Shown one piece after another: positions 39,854-52,800 of a stretch of DNA of 64,000 nt. Position 1 is the first letter of the stretch, and each line of letters opens with the position of its first letter. This stretch comes from a virus, in the IMG/VR virus record IMGVR_UViG_3300037487_000968, positions 1 through 64,000 of that record. One strand, written 5' to 3'. The notes beneath the pieces are model-generated. The model searched no databases and was not told where the DNA came from. It saw only the letters and a list, made by a program, of their open reading frames with translations. Made by a program: the position numbers and the translations under genes.

Positions 39854-42800
39854 TGTCAGAAAGTATTCGTCAATCAAACTTGTTCGCTGCAGAGGACTAT
39901 AAGAAGATCTTTAAGGCATATGCCTTCATAGATTATACTGCCTATGACTTCGACTCATTGAAACAAGCATTAATCAATTATATACAAACTTATTATCCGG
40001 AAGACTTCAACGATTATATTGAAAGTTCTGAGTTTATTGCTATTATCGAGTTGCTCGCTTATTTTGGTACAAGCCTAGCATTTAGAACTGATTTAAATAG
40101 TCGTGAAAACTTTATAGATACAGCTGAGCGTAGAGAAAGTATTATTCGTCTAGCGCAGATGGTTAACTATGTTCCTCGTAGAAACATAGCAGCTAATGGC
40201 TTATTTAAGATTACAGCAGTTCAGACAGATCAACCGTTAACCGATGCAAACGGGGTTAATATCGGTGACCATTCTGTCTACTGGAATGATCCTAATAATC
40301 CTGATTGGTTTGATCAATTCGTACAAATATGTAATGCATCATTCAGCACATTAAACCCGTTTGGTCGTCCTACAAAGAGCGGGACAATTGGCAGTATTCC
40401 TATCGATTTATACCAGCTTAATAGTATTTTAAGGTTGAATGTTACATATCCTGCATCTATTACTATTAATGGACAACAATACCCGATTGATATTTGTAAT
40501 CCAGATTTTGTTACAAATCAGACAATATTTGAAAGAGATCCTGATCCCGCTAATGCATTTAATTTCATTTATAGAAATGATAGCTTAGGTATGGCGTCAG
40601 CCAACACAGGTTTCTTCTTATATTTCAAACAAGGTAATCTAATCAATACAGACACTAATTTTGATTTTCCTGTACCAAATAGATTATTTCCAATTGATAT
40701 TCAAAATATCAATCAGGACGATGTCTATGTGCAAGAAACAGATCAGTCAGGCACTGTTATAAACAAATGGATTAAGGTGCCTGCATTATCGGGCGAGAAT
40801 ATTATTTATAATAGTATTCAGTTTGCACAAAGAAATATTTTTGATGTTTTAAGCGGTGCCAACGATACAGTAACTATCAGATTTGCCGATGGTAATTTTG
40901 GTAATGTCCCTACAGGCTTATTTAGATTTTGGACTCGTATTAGTGCAAATCAAGCTCTTGTAATTAGACCAAACGATGTACAGGGCTTACAAATCAGTAT
41001 ACCGTACGTTGGTGTAGATCAGCAATCGTACACTCTTAATATTACATTCAGTCTAGAACAAACAATAGGTAATGCTGCCGCAGCCGAAACTAACGATCAA
41101 ATAAAACTGCGTGCTCCGGAGGTGTTCTCTACACAATCGCGCATGGTTAACGGAAGTGACTATAATGTTTTACCATTGATATATGGTAATCAAATCACTA
41201 AGATACAGGCGTTAGATAGAACATATAGCGGTCAAAGTCGTTATATTGATTTAAACGATCCCACAGGTTTTCACCGAGACTTAATCATCTTCGGCCAGGA
41301 TGGTGCATTATTTAGAGATAATCAAAATATATTGTCTCAAGTTGTTAATGATTCTTCTAATTCGGCTACTATAGAGGTAATTCTTGTGAACACTATACAA
41401 ACAATGTTGCAAGATCCTAAGGTTAATAACTTCTTCTATGACGAATATCTACCTCAATTTGAGTCTAAGATTAGGGTTAATCCATCAACTTTATCCCCAA
41501 CAGGTAGATCATTATTAGATCTAGTTCCTACAACAGATGTATTTGGCACACTTAATCCGGCTATAGACCCTTCATCGCCGTTATACTGGAAGACAAGTCC
41601 TGTAAAATTTAAAAATACCACAGGGTATTTTTCTAACGACCCTTCATCTACAACACCTTTAGAATTAATAAATAGTCTTACAGCAGATAACATAGATGGT
41701 GAACAATACGAACCATGGACATTTATAAACAATGGGGCTGTGATACAATTTGCTAATCCGGCTACACCTACTACTATAATTGCAACATTAAATTCGGTAG
41801 GCATTAATAGTGTTGTTCAATCCGGTATTCCGCTAGTTATTAGTCTATTAAATCCGTTTGCTAATATAGGACCGGTAGAGTTAAGTGTTGAAGAACAAGC
41901 AAATTACCAAGCTCAAAAAATATACCCTGCGTTTAGAACTACACTAACAACTAGCGAGATAAGTGAAGTTGTTTTAGCAATAGAAGCTGGGCTATCGTTC
42001 TGGTTATATTATGATTTATTAACAAATGAATGGCATACATCTACTGCTTCTACCCCGAGCCTTACTAATCAGATCGATCAACCGTGGGAATATGCTCCTG
42101 CTGATGATATATTAGGCACACCGCAGATTTATTCTACCACGAATTGGCCGTTATCTGCCGCTGGCGGACTATTGTATATTTCTATAGCAAGTAACAGTCA
42201 GACAGGTACAACAACATATGATTTAACAGCAAGAGGTAGAGTATATGTGTTTGAATCTTATAGAGATGTTAGATTCTATTGGGAGCCAAATTTAACCATT
42301 ATTGATAATTCCACTGGCCTTGCATTACAAGATTCTATTGAAATTATGCCTTTTGTTAATACTACTAGTCTTATAGATAACAACGAACCTGTAATACCTA
42401 ATCCACCTGTAGATTCTTACCTTAGAACAAAGGTTAATTTTAATATTACAGGTGTTTACATTCAGGACGATGGATATCTAGATAGTGCTAAAGTTGAGGT
42501 ATCTTTAATAGATGCTAATGGCGATGGTATATCTGATGATCCAGCAGGATTTGATAAAATAGTGGCACCAGAAGACAGAGTTGTCTTTGAGTATTTTACA
42601 AACGAAATAACTGGATACCTGAGTACAAGGCCGTGGGTTGCTAGATGGAAAACTGATTTGCAAAATGAGATAGGAGACCTGTATGTTTATTTTCCTATAG
42701 CAGATCCGGGTGTTGATACGGGGTTATACGGATCCGGCCCATATATAGCAAATGTGCAATTTGATCCTATATCTGAATATAATTATATTTTAGAACCTAG

Positions 42801-43851
42801 CACATATCAAGCATTACATCCTTCCACGTTCTTTTATGTTTATATGGACGAGGTAGACCTATTGTTCATTAATAATTTGTCACAGATAAAATACACAAAC
42901 CCGGCTGGTGCAGACGGACCACCAGCTACTATTGCAAATCAATTGACTGCATTTTTTAATAATACAAATTTAGCAGATTATCCTTGGTTAATAGGTACAG
43001 ATATAATCGTAAATAAATCAAGTATTTTAACAACTTATTTTACAAATAAATCGTATTTGCTTTATACTGTTAGTCCTCCGGGGTTTGGTATCTATTATTC
43101 TTTACAATTTGCATCCACTATTGATACAGATTATGTAACAGGTAGTATTATCGAAAATATTATCGATAAGTATCATTATGATAAGAACGGAAAAGTATTT
43201 ACTCAAAATACAACTATCAATCAAATAGATAGACTACCGTTTTATTTTAAATGGAGTCATTATTCCCCTATTGATCAAAGAGTTGATCCATCGGCAACAA
43301 ATATTATAGATATGATTGTTATCACAGATAGTTATTATAGAGATGTTACTATCTGGAAAAATTCAAATGGAAGTTTATCTACCTTCCCTGCTGCACCTAC
43401 AACAGAAGAATTAAGAATTCAGTTCCAGGGCTTAGATCAGTATAAAATGGTCAGTGATTCAATGGTTTGGAATTCTGGTACATTTAAAATCTTATTCGGT
43501 ACACAGGCTGCGGTCGAATTACAGGCAACTTTTAAGGTGGTTAAAGCAGCATCAACTAGTATAAGTGATAATGAAGTAAAGACTTTAGTTATAACTGCAA
43601 TTGATCAATATTTTGATATTAGAAACTGGGATTTTGGTGAAAAATTCTTCTATACAGAATTGGCAGCATTCATACACCAACAACTTTCTAGAATTATTAG
43701 TTCTGTTGTTATTGTTCCTAGTAATTCTAGTTCGCAGTTTGGTAACCTATTTGAAATTATAGCAAACCCTAACGAATTGTTTATTTCTACCGCAACAGTG
43801 AATAATGTCTCTATAGTAGCAAACCTGACCGAACAGAATCTTCGTGCATAA
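39853..43851 (+). CDS. 6: baseplate wedge protein gp6, extended
   Basis: 1332 aa, twice T4 gp6 (660 aa). The N-terminal 110 residues are conserved (FKAYAFIDYTAYDFDSLKQALINYI, then FIAIIELLAYFG and RRESIIRLAQMVNYVPRR), and the body is gpJ-like baseplate. The C-terminal ~90 residues again look gp6-like (FDIRNWDFGEKFFYTELAAFIHQQL). The extra length is a beta-rich middle (about 550-1150), perhaps decorating domains. gp6 forms the ring that ties wedges together. The TAATG overlap with gp25 suggests translational coupling. Confidence 0.9.
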   Translation: MSESIRQSNLFAAEDYKKIFKAYAFIDYTAYDFDSLKQALINYIQTYYPEDFNDYIESSEFIAIIELLAYFGTSLAFRTDLNSRENFIDTAERRESIIRLAQMVNYVPRRNIAANGLFKITAVQTDQPLTDANGVNIGDHSVYWNDPNNPDWFDQFVQICNASFSTLNPFGRPTKSGTIGSIPIDLYQLNSILRLNVTYPASITINGQQYPIDICNPDFVTNQTIFERDPDPANAFNFIYRNDSLGMASANTGFFLYFKQGNLINTDTNFDFPVPNRLFPIDIQNINQDDVYVQETDQSGTVINKWIKVPALSGENIIYNSIQFAQRNIFDVLSGANDTVTIRFADGNFGNVPTGLFRFWTRISANQALVIRPNDVQGLQISIPYVGVDQQSYTLNITFSLEQTIGNAAAAETNDQIKLRAPEVFSTQSRMVNGSDYNVLPLIYGNQITKIQALDRTYSGQSRYIDLNDPTGFHRDLIIFGQDGALFRDNQNILSQVVNDSSNSATIEVILVNTIQTMLQDPKVNNFFYDEYLPQFESKIRVNPSTLSPTGRSLLDLVPTTDVFGTLNPAIDPSSPLYWKTSPVKFKNTTGYFSNDPSSTTPLELINSLTADNIDGEQYEPWTFINNGAVIQFANPATPTTIIATLNSVGINSVVQSGIPLVISLLNPFANIGPVELSVEEQANYQAQKIYPAFRTTLTTSEISEVVLAIEAGLSFWLYYDLLTNEWHTSTASTPSLTNQIDQPWEYAPADDILGTPQIYSTTNWPLSAAGGLLYISIASNSQTGTTTYDLTARGRVYVFESYRDVRFYWEPNLTIIDNSTGLALQDSIEIMPFVNTTSLIDNNEPVIPNPPVDSYLRTKVNFNITGVYIQDDGYLDSAKVEVSLIDANGDGISDDPAGFDKIVAPEDRVVFEYFTNEITGYLSTRPWVARWKTDLQNEIGDLYVYFPIADPGVDTGLYGSGPYIANVQFDPISEYNYILEPSTYQALHPSTFFYVYMDEVDLLFINNLSQIKYTNPAGADGPPATIANQLTAFFNNTNLADYPWLIGTDIIVNKSSILTTYFTNKSYLLYTVSPPGFGIYYSLQFASTIDTDYVTGSIIENIIDKYHYDKNGKVFTQNTTINQIDRLPFYFKWSHYSPIDQRVDPSATNIIDMIVITDSYYRDVTIWKNSNGSLSTFPAAPTTEELRIQFQGLDQYKMVSDSMVWNSGTFKILFGTQAAVELQATFKVVKAASTSISDNEVKTLVITAIDQYFDIRNWDFGEKFFYTELAAFIHQQLSRIISSVVIVPSNSSSQFGNLFEIIANPNELFISTATVNNVSIVANLTEQNLRA

Positions 43852-43864
43852 AATGGATTTATAA

Positions 43865-46800
43865 ATGACTCAGTATATTACAAAACTACCGGCAATATTT
43901 CAAACAGTAACAGAAAAGAAATTCTTTGATGCTACTTTTGATCAGGTATTTTCTAAGAAAGATAGTGATCTTCTAGCAGGATATATAGGTCGTAGAACAC
44001 CTGGTGATTATAATCCAGTTACAGATTTTTATCTTCCTGAACCATCTAAGAACAGAACCTGGTGGCAATTAGAAGCAACAGCTTTTGCCAGGACAGAAGA
44101 TACCACAAAATCTAATATATTTTTCTATGAAGATCTATTAGAACGGTTGGGATACTATGGTGCTAATACACTTAATCAAGATAGATTATTTGAGTCAGAA
44201 TATTATAGTTTTGGACCACCGATTGATTATGATATGTTTATTAATTATCAGAACTATTATTGGGTAGAACAAGGATTATCTATAATCAGCATTAGTGGTG
44301 TATTAAGTACAGATATTATCGGCCAGGCATCTTATACTACACCACCTACCGCTACACCACCAAACTTTACAATATCAACAGGTATGACTATATCTTTAGT
44401 AGACGATCCGGTCTATGGTACACCGCACGTTGTAGAAAATATTGGTAGCTGTATAGGTATTCGACTAGTATCGCAATTCTCGGATTTTACACAAGGCACT
44501 GTATTTGAATACCTGCCATGGGACGGATCTATAGAATTATCTACAGGTAGAGTTATCAATAATTTAAATTGGGATATTAACACATGGGATACACAAACTC
44601 AGCCCGGATCCGGTGACTACATAACAATTGAGCGTGGCTCACCCGATAGAAATGCTTGGTCGAGAACAAATAAGTGGTTTCACATAGACACAATTATAAC
44701 AACCTCAACTATAACAGGCACCTCTTTTCCAACAAATGCTACGCGAGCATTAAGACCTATTATACAGTTTATCGCCGATCTAGATCTTTATAAATCAGGA
44801 ACACAATTTAGATCAGAGATTAACTACGGATTCAGAGATGATGCAATAAGTCAGCCTTTAAGATTAGCAGATTATCAAGGCCAGTCCTTATTATATATTA
44901 ACAGTACACTTGATACTGATTTACATGATAAAGATTTAGTATGCTTCTTCAATGATAATACTATTATATCAGTTGATATAATTCCGTGGGATATGTCGGG
45001 GTGGTCAACTTCGGAATGGGATTCTATTGTTGATACTGAAATAAATCATTATATACTACAAGCAAATTTACTGCTCGATGGTACTATTAATTTTACACCA
45101 TATACCGCGTGGTCTACTCCTGTACTCGAGGGCGATATAGTCTTTATAATAAGTGATGCACCTTACGATGGTGCGTTACGTGGGTCAACTTGGTATTTTT
45201 CTTTAGGTATATGGCTCGAAGCATTTAACGATAAAGTCTCCACTAATCAGTCACCTCTATTCCAACTATATGATCACAACGGTATAGAATTAAATGATTC
45301 TATAACTTACCCGCTGAGTACATTTAACGGTAGCAAAATATTTTCATATAAAATAAATGCAACACCAGGGGCCTCAGCTGATCCTGTATTAAAATTTCCT
45401 ATTATCTATACTGCTTTAGGTCAGGCATCTGACATTATTTTCCAGAATAATCTTATGACTAATAGATATACATACGGGTCTGCATTGATACCGATTGATG
45501 GCTATTATTACTATAAGACAGTAACAAATCCTGTATTATTTAATAATTGGAATTTATACCAACCGTGCCCGTGTAGTAATATTGTCCCACCGCCACCTGT
45601 TAATTGTTTAGAAACAAGCAAACAAAGGGTTATTGATAAATTTGTAGTAGGATATGGATCAGAGTATCAATTTAAGTTGAGTGTTGAACCATATGGCTAT
45701 CCAGAATCACCAGATTTAGTTGTATCTGTAAACGGCATTGAAGTTAAAAATAGTTCAGAACAAACAAACGGTTATACATTTGTCGAAATTAATAATGCCA
45801 TATATGTGGATCTAGCTGCATATCTTGCACCATTATTATTAACGACACAATCTCAGCCACCGGTTGTAGAAGTGCAAACATATACACACGGGCTACTAGA
45901 CCCTTCGGCAATTGGCTATTTTGAAATTCCACAACAATTAGAAGCTAATCCTAATCAACTCGAAGTATACGAAATTAGCGGCAGTAATTTAACACAGCAA
46001 TTTGCTTCTATTATTACTAATCAAATCGGCGCCACTGGTTCCGGATTTGGCGGTCCAAATAATTATAGAGATACAAGAAAGAATAGATCTGTAGGTGCAT
46101 ATATATTACAGAATACAGCACCATTATTAAAAACTATGTTGATATCATCATCTAATGATCTAGACTTTATTGTTGGAGAAAGATTTAGTCAGGATGAATA
46201 TACAAAGTTTAAAAATAAATATCTAAGAACTGCTCTGCAACTTATTAACAGAGGATTTGACCCTGTACAATATCATAATAATACCATTGTAGTTAGCGCA
46301 TGGGTGGATGAGATATTAAAGACTGTAAATGTTTCAAATGAATTTTCTAATGCATTTGCTTATTCTTATATGATTGCAAATGGTAGTCCGTATATGGACG
46401 AGTCGCAAGTTGTACCTATTAGTGGAGAAATATCTTTAACGAATTATATCGATTTATCAGATCCCAGAAATGCTTTATACACTTATGATACAACAGGTCA
46501 AGAAACATTATTAATTATAGGTGAAGATTACGAAATAGTATCTACCAATCTATCTATTGATATTCTTTTTAATCTAGATAGAGTACCAGCTGGCAGCACA
46601 GTATTTTTCGCACTATATAAGAATCCTCTACCGGCATATATTCCGTCTACACCTTCTAAGATAGGTGCATATGCCACGTATCTACCTCGTATCGAATTAG
46701 ACACATCATACATTGTTCCTACAAATGTAATAATCGGGCACGATGGATCTAAGACAATTGCGTACGGTGATTACAGAGATCAGTTATTACTAGAACTTGA

Positions 46801-49800
46801 AAAGAGAATTTATAATTTAATTCAATATAGATTTAGAAATCAGTATTATCTACCTCTACGTATAGAATCTGTGAAATCAGGGTATTTTAGGCAGACAAGA
46901 TATTCAAGACAAGAATATTTAGATATTACCAATTCGTACTTAAACAAGTGGTGTGCAAAGAATAAGGCAAATTATCGAGCCAATGATTGGTATTCGATGT
47001 ATGATAATCCGGCAGTGGTACCTAGCTTTACACCGGGTGTAGGTAATATATGGAAACTATATAATTATAGAAGTGCTGTTGATAATACTGGTCAATCACT
47101 AAATTTACCGGGAAATTGGAAGGGTATCTTCCAATATTATTATGATACATATTGCCCTGATACTCGCCCTTGGGAGATGTTAGGGTTCAACGAACAGCCG
47201 AGTTGGTGGGTAGCACAGTACGGACCTGGCATAACAAATTTAGCAGGACAAACAGTATGGCCTAATACACCAATATACGCACTAATGTGGGCCGATATAG
47301 AATACGGTATTATTCGCCAAGGCCCATCTGCAATATATGATCCTGTCACTACTTTACCACAAGAACAGCCGATGTGGGCAAGACCAGGTTTATCAGCAAT
47401 TATACCTGTTAATGCTGTTGGAGAAATTATACCTGTTCCTACGTTATTTAGTATGGCATTTTCGGGTAATTTCTACGAACCGTTTGATCACTTCGATGCA
47501 GAGTGGGTTTATGGTGACGGCGCACCTGTCGAACAAGCATGGATGTCTACATCAGCCTATATATTCAGTGTGCAAGAATTCTTGTATCTAATGAAGCCTG
47601 CAGTGTATGGCGAATTTATGTGGGATACACTTGGCACAGAATTATCACCGGGTAAAATAATAGTACCTGAAATAACTTCAGTGGGTCCAGTGTTTGAATT
47701 GGGAACTATGATCGGGGGTAGCTTATATACCAATGGGACATATAATAATGTAACCCTTCCTGGCGGAACTGGCCATCAGGCTAAGGCTACAATTATTGTA
47801 TCAAGTAACAGTATCTTATCTGTAACCATAACGAGTGCAGGATATAAATATACAGTAGGAGATATTCTTACTGCATTAGCAAGTGATATAGGGGGTACCG
47901 GTTCTGGATTCAGTATTTCAGTTGCCGCAGTTGTTGCAATCCCTGTAATATCAAATACAAATTGGCAATTTGTACAAAATGATACATTTACTAATAGAGA
48001 TCCATTCTTCGCATGGATGCGTCCCAAGAATGCAGACCAGGTTGTCCATGCCGAAAGTATTGATGGTACAATTCAAATCAGGTATGGATATCAAAGATGG
48101 ATCAGTGATAGAATATTATTCTTAGGCAAAGATGTTACATCTACCTTCGGACAAAAAGTTAGAACATTAGATGTAAATCTTGCGAATAAACTCGCAGGAT
48201 TCACCAATAAAGACACAACTAACACCTATATCGAATCTGTTAGCCCTGCTGCACTAACTAATAGTTTAATTATACCTTCGACTAATTTTAATGTTATTTT
48301 ACACAAGAGTCCTGTGGTAGACACATATTCTTACAGTGGAATTATTATTCGTGCTCTTGCAGATGGAACATTTGCGGTTTATGGCTACGATTTATTAAGT
48401 GCCGAATTTATTACATTGGCTCGTTCTAATGCTACCTTAATTGATATCTCAATAGGCGGCACACCAGCAGCATATCAATATTTTGCAACCGGCGCAACAT
48501 ATAACCCGGGTGATATTGTTAGATACAACGGTATTTACTATACAAGTTTAGTTACGCAAACTACTCAGAAATTTATATCAGATAATTATCAGAAATTAAA
48601 AAGTTTGCCAATCATTGGTGGCATCTCTGTAAGTTATAAACCAGTTTCTACAGATACAATTGTAAAGATTCCTTACGGTTCTGTTTTAAAGACAGCGCAA
48701 GATGTCTTTGACTTAATGATAGGATGGGGTTCTTATCTAGAATCACAAGGTTGGAAATTTGATGAAGTAAATCAAGATACAAATCAATTAAGCGACTGGT
48801 TAGCATCTGCAAAACAATTCTTATTCTGGTTGAATACAAGCTGGGCACCAGATGCATCAATTCAGCTAAGTCCGCTGGCTAATAAAGCAACGTTGGTTGT
48901 TTCTCGTGGTTATCCGAACGATGTAGAATCATTATCAAACGGTGTTTATAGTATATTAGATAAATTTGGTGTCGCTATTGCGCCAAATAACACATCTACA
49001 AATAGAGACGGTATGCTGATTACAGTAGAGCCTGCAACGCTTGCCTCTGGCGGAATTTATTATCTGCAAGTCAGCACATCAGAGATAGAGCATGTTCTTA
49101 TGTTTGATAATATAACAAGCTTCAACGATACTGTTTATTCTCCATTGCTAAGAGCAAGACAACAGAGATTACGCTTCAATGGTTTTAGAAGTAATGCGTG
49201 GTATGGAAAAATGGAGGCTCCTGGCTATCTTGTGATTGATAGTCAGCTGGTACCTAATTTTGATACCATTGTAGAAAGTATGCGATACTATTATGATCCA
49301 AATACAACTATTGATAATCCAAGTCTCGAAGACCTTGGTAGACATTTAATTGGTTATGAAAGCAAGAGTTACCTTGATAATCTTCAGGTAGCAAACGATG
49401 TCCAGTATTTGTTCTATCAAGGTGCTATTAAACAGAAAGGTACAGCACAAGCATTTGATAAGTTGTTTAGATCTACAAAAGTTCAGAGTAACGAGATTAT
49501 TGAAGTATACGAGGAATGGGCGTTAAAACTCGGTAAATTTGGAAATACAATTGAGCAAGTATCAACTGAATTTGTTTTACAACCTGAACAAAATACAGGC
49601 GAAGTTATTGTTGCTAGATTAAACTTCATACCTTCGACTATAGGTTTTGTAAGGCAAATTAATATATTGAATGCACAAAACATATACACATCAGTTCCTA
49701 AGATTATAGTATCTCTGCCAGATGCAACACCTAGTACATGGTCTATATTTGATCCACTTCACCAATACGATAAAGATGATGTAGTTAGATACGATGATGT

Positions 49801-52800
49801 GCAAGGTAATCCAGTATATTATTCTAGTAACGACTCTGATAATACAGGAAATGCACCCTCTTCTACTAGTGCATATTGGACAATTGTATTAAAAACATGG
49901 GTGACGAAAGCATATATAGTATTAGATGCTGCCGGCCGAATTTCTCGTGTAGATATTACTGAACCCGGTTATGGTTATTTAAAGGCACCTACTATAGGAA
50001 TCAATTCTGGTACCGAATTACACGACCTTGACAAACTATATAGTATATGGCAGGGTGAAATTATTAATGATACATCACTTGATAATATTATTGATATCGA
50101 TATAGATCAAACAGATGTATGGACTGTACGCCCAAATGATCCTTCATATTCGCTAGAATTTCCGACCACAGATAAGATAGATTATTCATTACCAAATGCC
50201 GGATATGTGAATTTTAATGATGTTACTTGGTCATCGTTTGACGTAACGCAAACAGCAGTGGGGTGGGGTACTTCGGCTTTAAATCCGGCAGAATCAGACA
50301 CACTTTGGATTGCTAAAACGTTTACCGAAGACTGGTCTGTTTATAAGATGGTAGCATTCAATAATACATGGAGTGTGACAAAAGATACTGATAATAATTT
50401 ATTGCTATTAACTGAACAATCAGCTGATGCTACATTAAATATAGCGCCGCAAGGCCCGGCATCTATCACAGCAAAACTTGTTAACGGATATATTTCGGCG
50501 ATAAATGTGGTCACCGGCGGTAGCGATTATGATGATGCGTTAAATATGACTGCAGGGTTCATAACAATTACTGATTTAGTGTCGGGTGCACCAGACGAGG
50601 CTGCAACAGCCGTGGCCGCAATTAGTAACGGTACTATCACATCTATTATAATAACACATGGTGGCGCAGGCTATATTCTGCCCGTTATTAATATTCCTGC
50701 CCCGACCGACATAATCGGAATTCAGGCTGTAGCTACAGCAGAAGCATTATTCCAGGTCGAAATTGATGCCATAGTAAACGGCGGCGGATTCTACTCATCT
50801 GCACCTACTATAAGTTTTATAGGTGAAGCAATAGTACCGGCAGAAGCAACAGCAACTATTACCGATGGTATTATTACTGGTGTAACAATTGATATATTAC
50901 ACCCGGGTGCGTATTCAGTCCTTCCTACCATTTCTGTATCACAGGCAGATAACATTAGTACCGCTATATTGACGCCTGTAGTCAACCAGATAACAGGTGC
51001 TATTGAATCAGTCGATATAGCTAATGCAGGTACCGGATATACGGTGGGTGCTACAATAACAGCAACTCGTGTTATTGATCCAGATCCGGCCTTTATTGAT
51101 GCTGTCTTTGAGATTACATCAATAGAAGCAAATGGTGAGATAATCAGCATAGATGTTACAGTGCAAGGCACCGGCTATCAATCAACTAATCCAGGTATAA
51201 TTATTCCGCAACTATCGGATTCAGTAATAGGTGATAAAACTGATTTTGGAAATATGGTTGTCTTACAACAAGTTGTTAACAGTAAGGTAATTGCTGAAAA
51301 TAATTATACAGTCGGTATTTTACCATATACAACGACAGATTATACCAGTCCGGGTACATATACAGATCCTACCACGCTTGTGACATATAACGCATATTAT
51401 CTTACAACACTCGCCGGCATACCGATTACAACAGACGATATTGGTAATTATGCTGATTTTACTAATTTATTATTATACAAAACAATGCGTTGGTATACTA
51501 TGCCAACAACGCCCGCGTATATAGTTGCCAATGATAAAATCTGGGTAGACAATATAAACAATATATGGTCTGTACAAAAATATAATGGCGCTACATATTC
51601 GACATTCAGACAGCAAGAATCTTTAATTGACTCTTCTTTGTTCGAAAGTGCTAGTGTATTCGCTACAAGCTCTAAGGATGAGCTAGTACAATTACCTATA
51701 TATGATCCATTTAAGAATATTTTACCAGGTCCTGCAAAACAAAATATCACATATATTTCAATGCAAGATCCTGCCAGCTATAATGTAACAGCTGATGCAA
51801 GTCTGTTCAGTGAAAATATAAAATTTGCCGAAAGACAAGTGGGGCAATTATGGTGGGATATATCTTCTACGCGGTATGTCTATTATGAACAGCCGATTGC
51901 ATTAGATGGCAGCGAAACTAATACAGATAATATTATTTACAGACGTAATCATTGGGGGCAAATTTTCCCAGGAAGTTCTGTTGCCATTTACGAATGGGTT
52001 AGGAGTTCAGTGCCACCTGCCTTATATACAGGCACAGGTGTACCAAAAGACACTACTACATATGTGCAGGCCCGAACATCAAATAGATTTACTGGTAATA
52101 CAGAAACTAATTATTATTTCTGGGTATTAAATACAACTGATAAGCCTAATAAAGAAAATAGAACTATGGCGGCAATAGATGTTTCCCGCATGTTACAGGC
52201 ACCTAAGAGTCAAGGATTTGCATTCTTCTGCCCAATACAACAAACATCTACAAATAATTGTTATATGTTCTATAATATACAACAGGTATTAGCATATCGT
52301 GGTAATAATGTTCAAATTAAGTATAGACTAACAGAAAGAAACGATCAGGAACACGTACAGTGGGCATTCTTCAGGGAAGGCGATACAGGTTCAATAATAA
52401 CAGACCAGTTCTGGAATAAGATGGTAGACAGTTTGTGTGGATATACAAAAGTACTCCCGATATCAGACGAATATAACGGTATAGTAGTTGCAGGTAATCC
52501 GTGGGATATGTCAACCTGGGATATGTTAGAATGGGATACATATGGAGAGATTCTGCCTGTACCTGATTCTACTTTAAGCGAAGGTGAGAAATATGGTATC
52601 GATTATCGTCCACGTCAGAGCATGTTTGTATTACTTAATGCTGCAAGAAAAGTATTTGTTCAATCAGCAAATGCATTATTAAAATATATTGCTATACGTG
52701 ATAATAATCCAAGTTGGAATAATAATGTATCTCTCGGCAATTATTGGACATATACTGACTGGTATGCCGTGGGATATGAAAATGCAACGCCAAATATAGT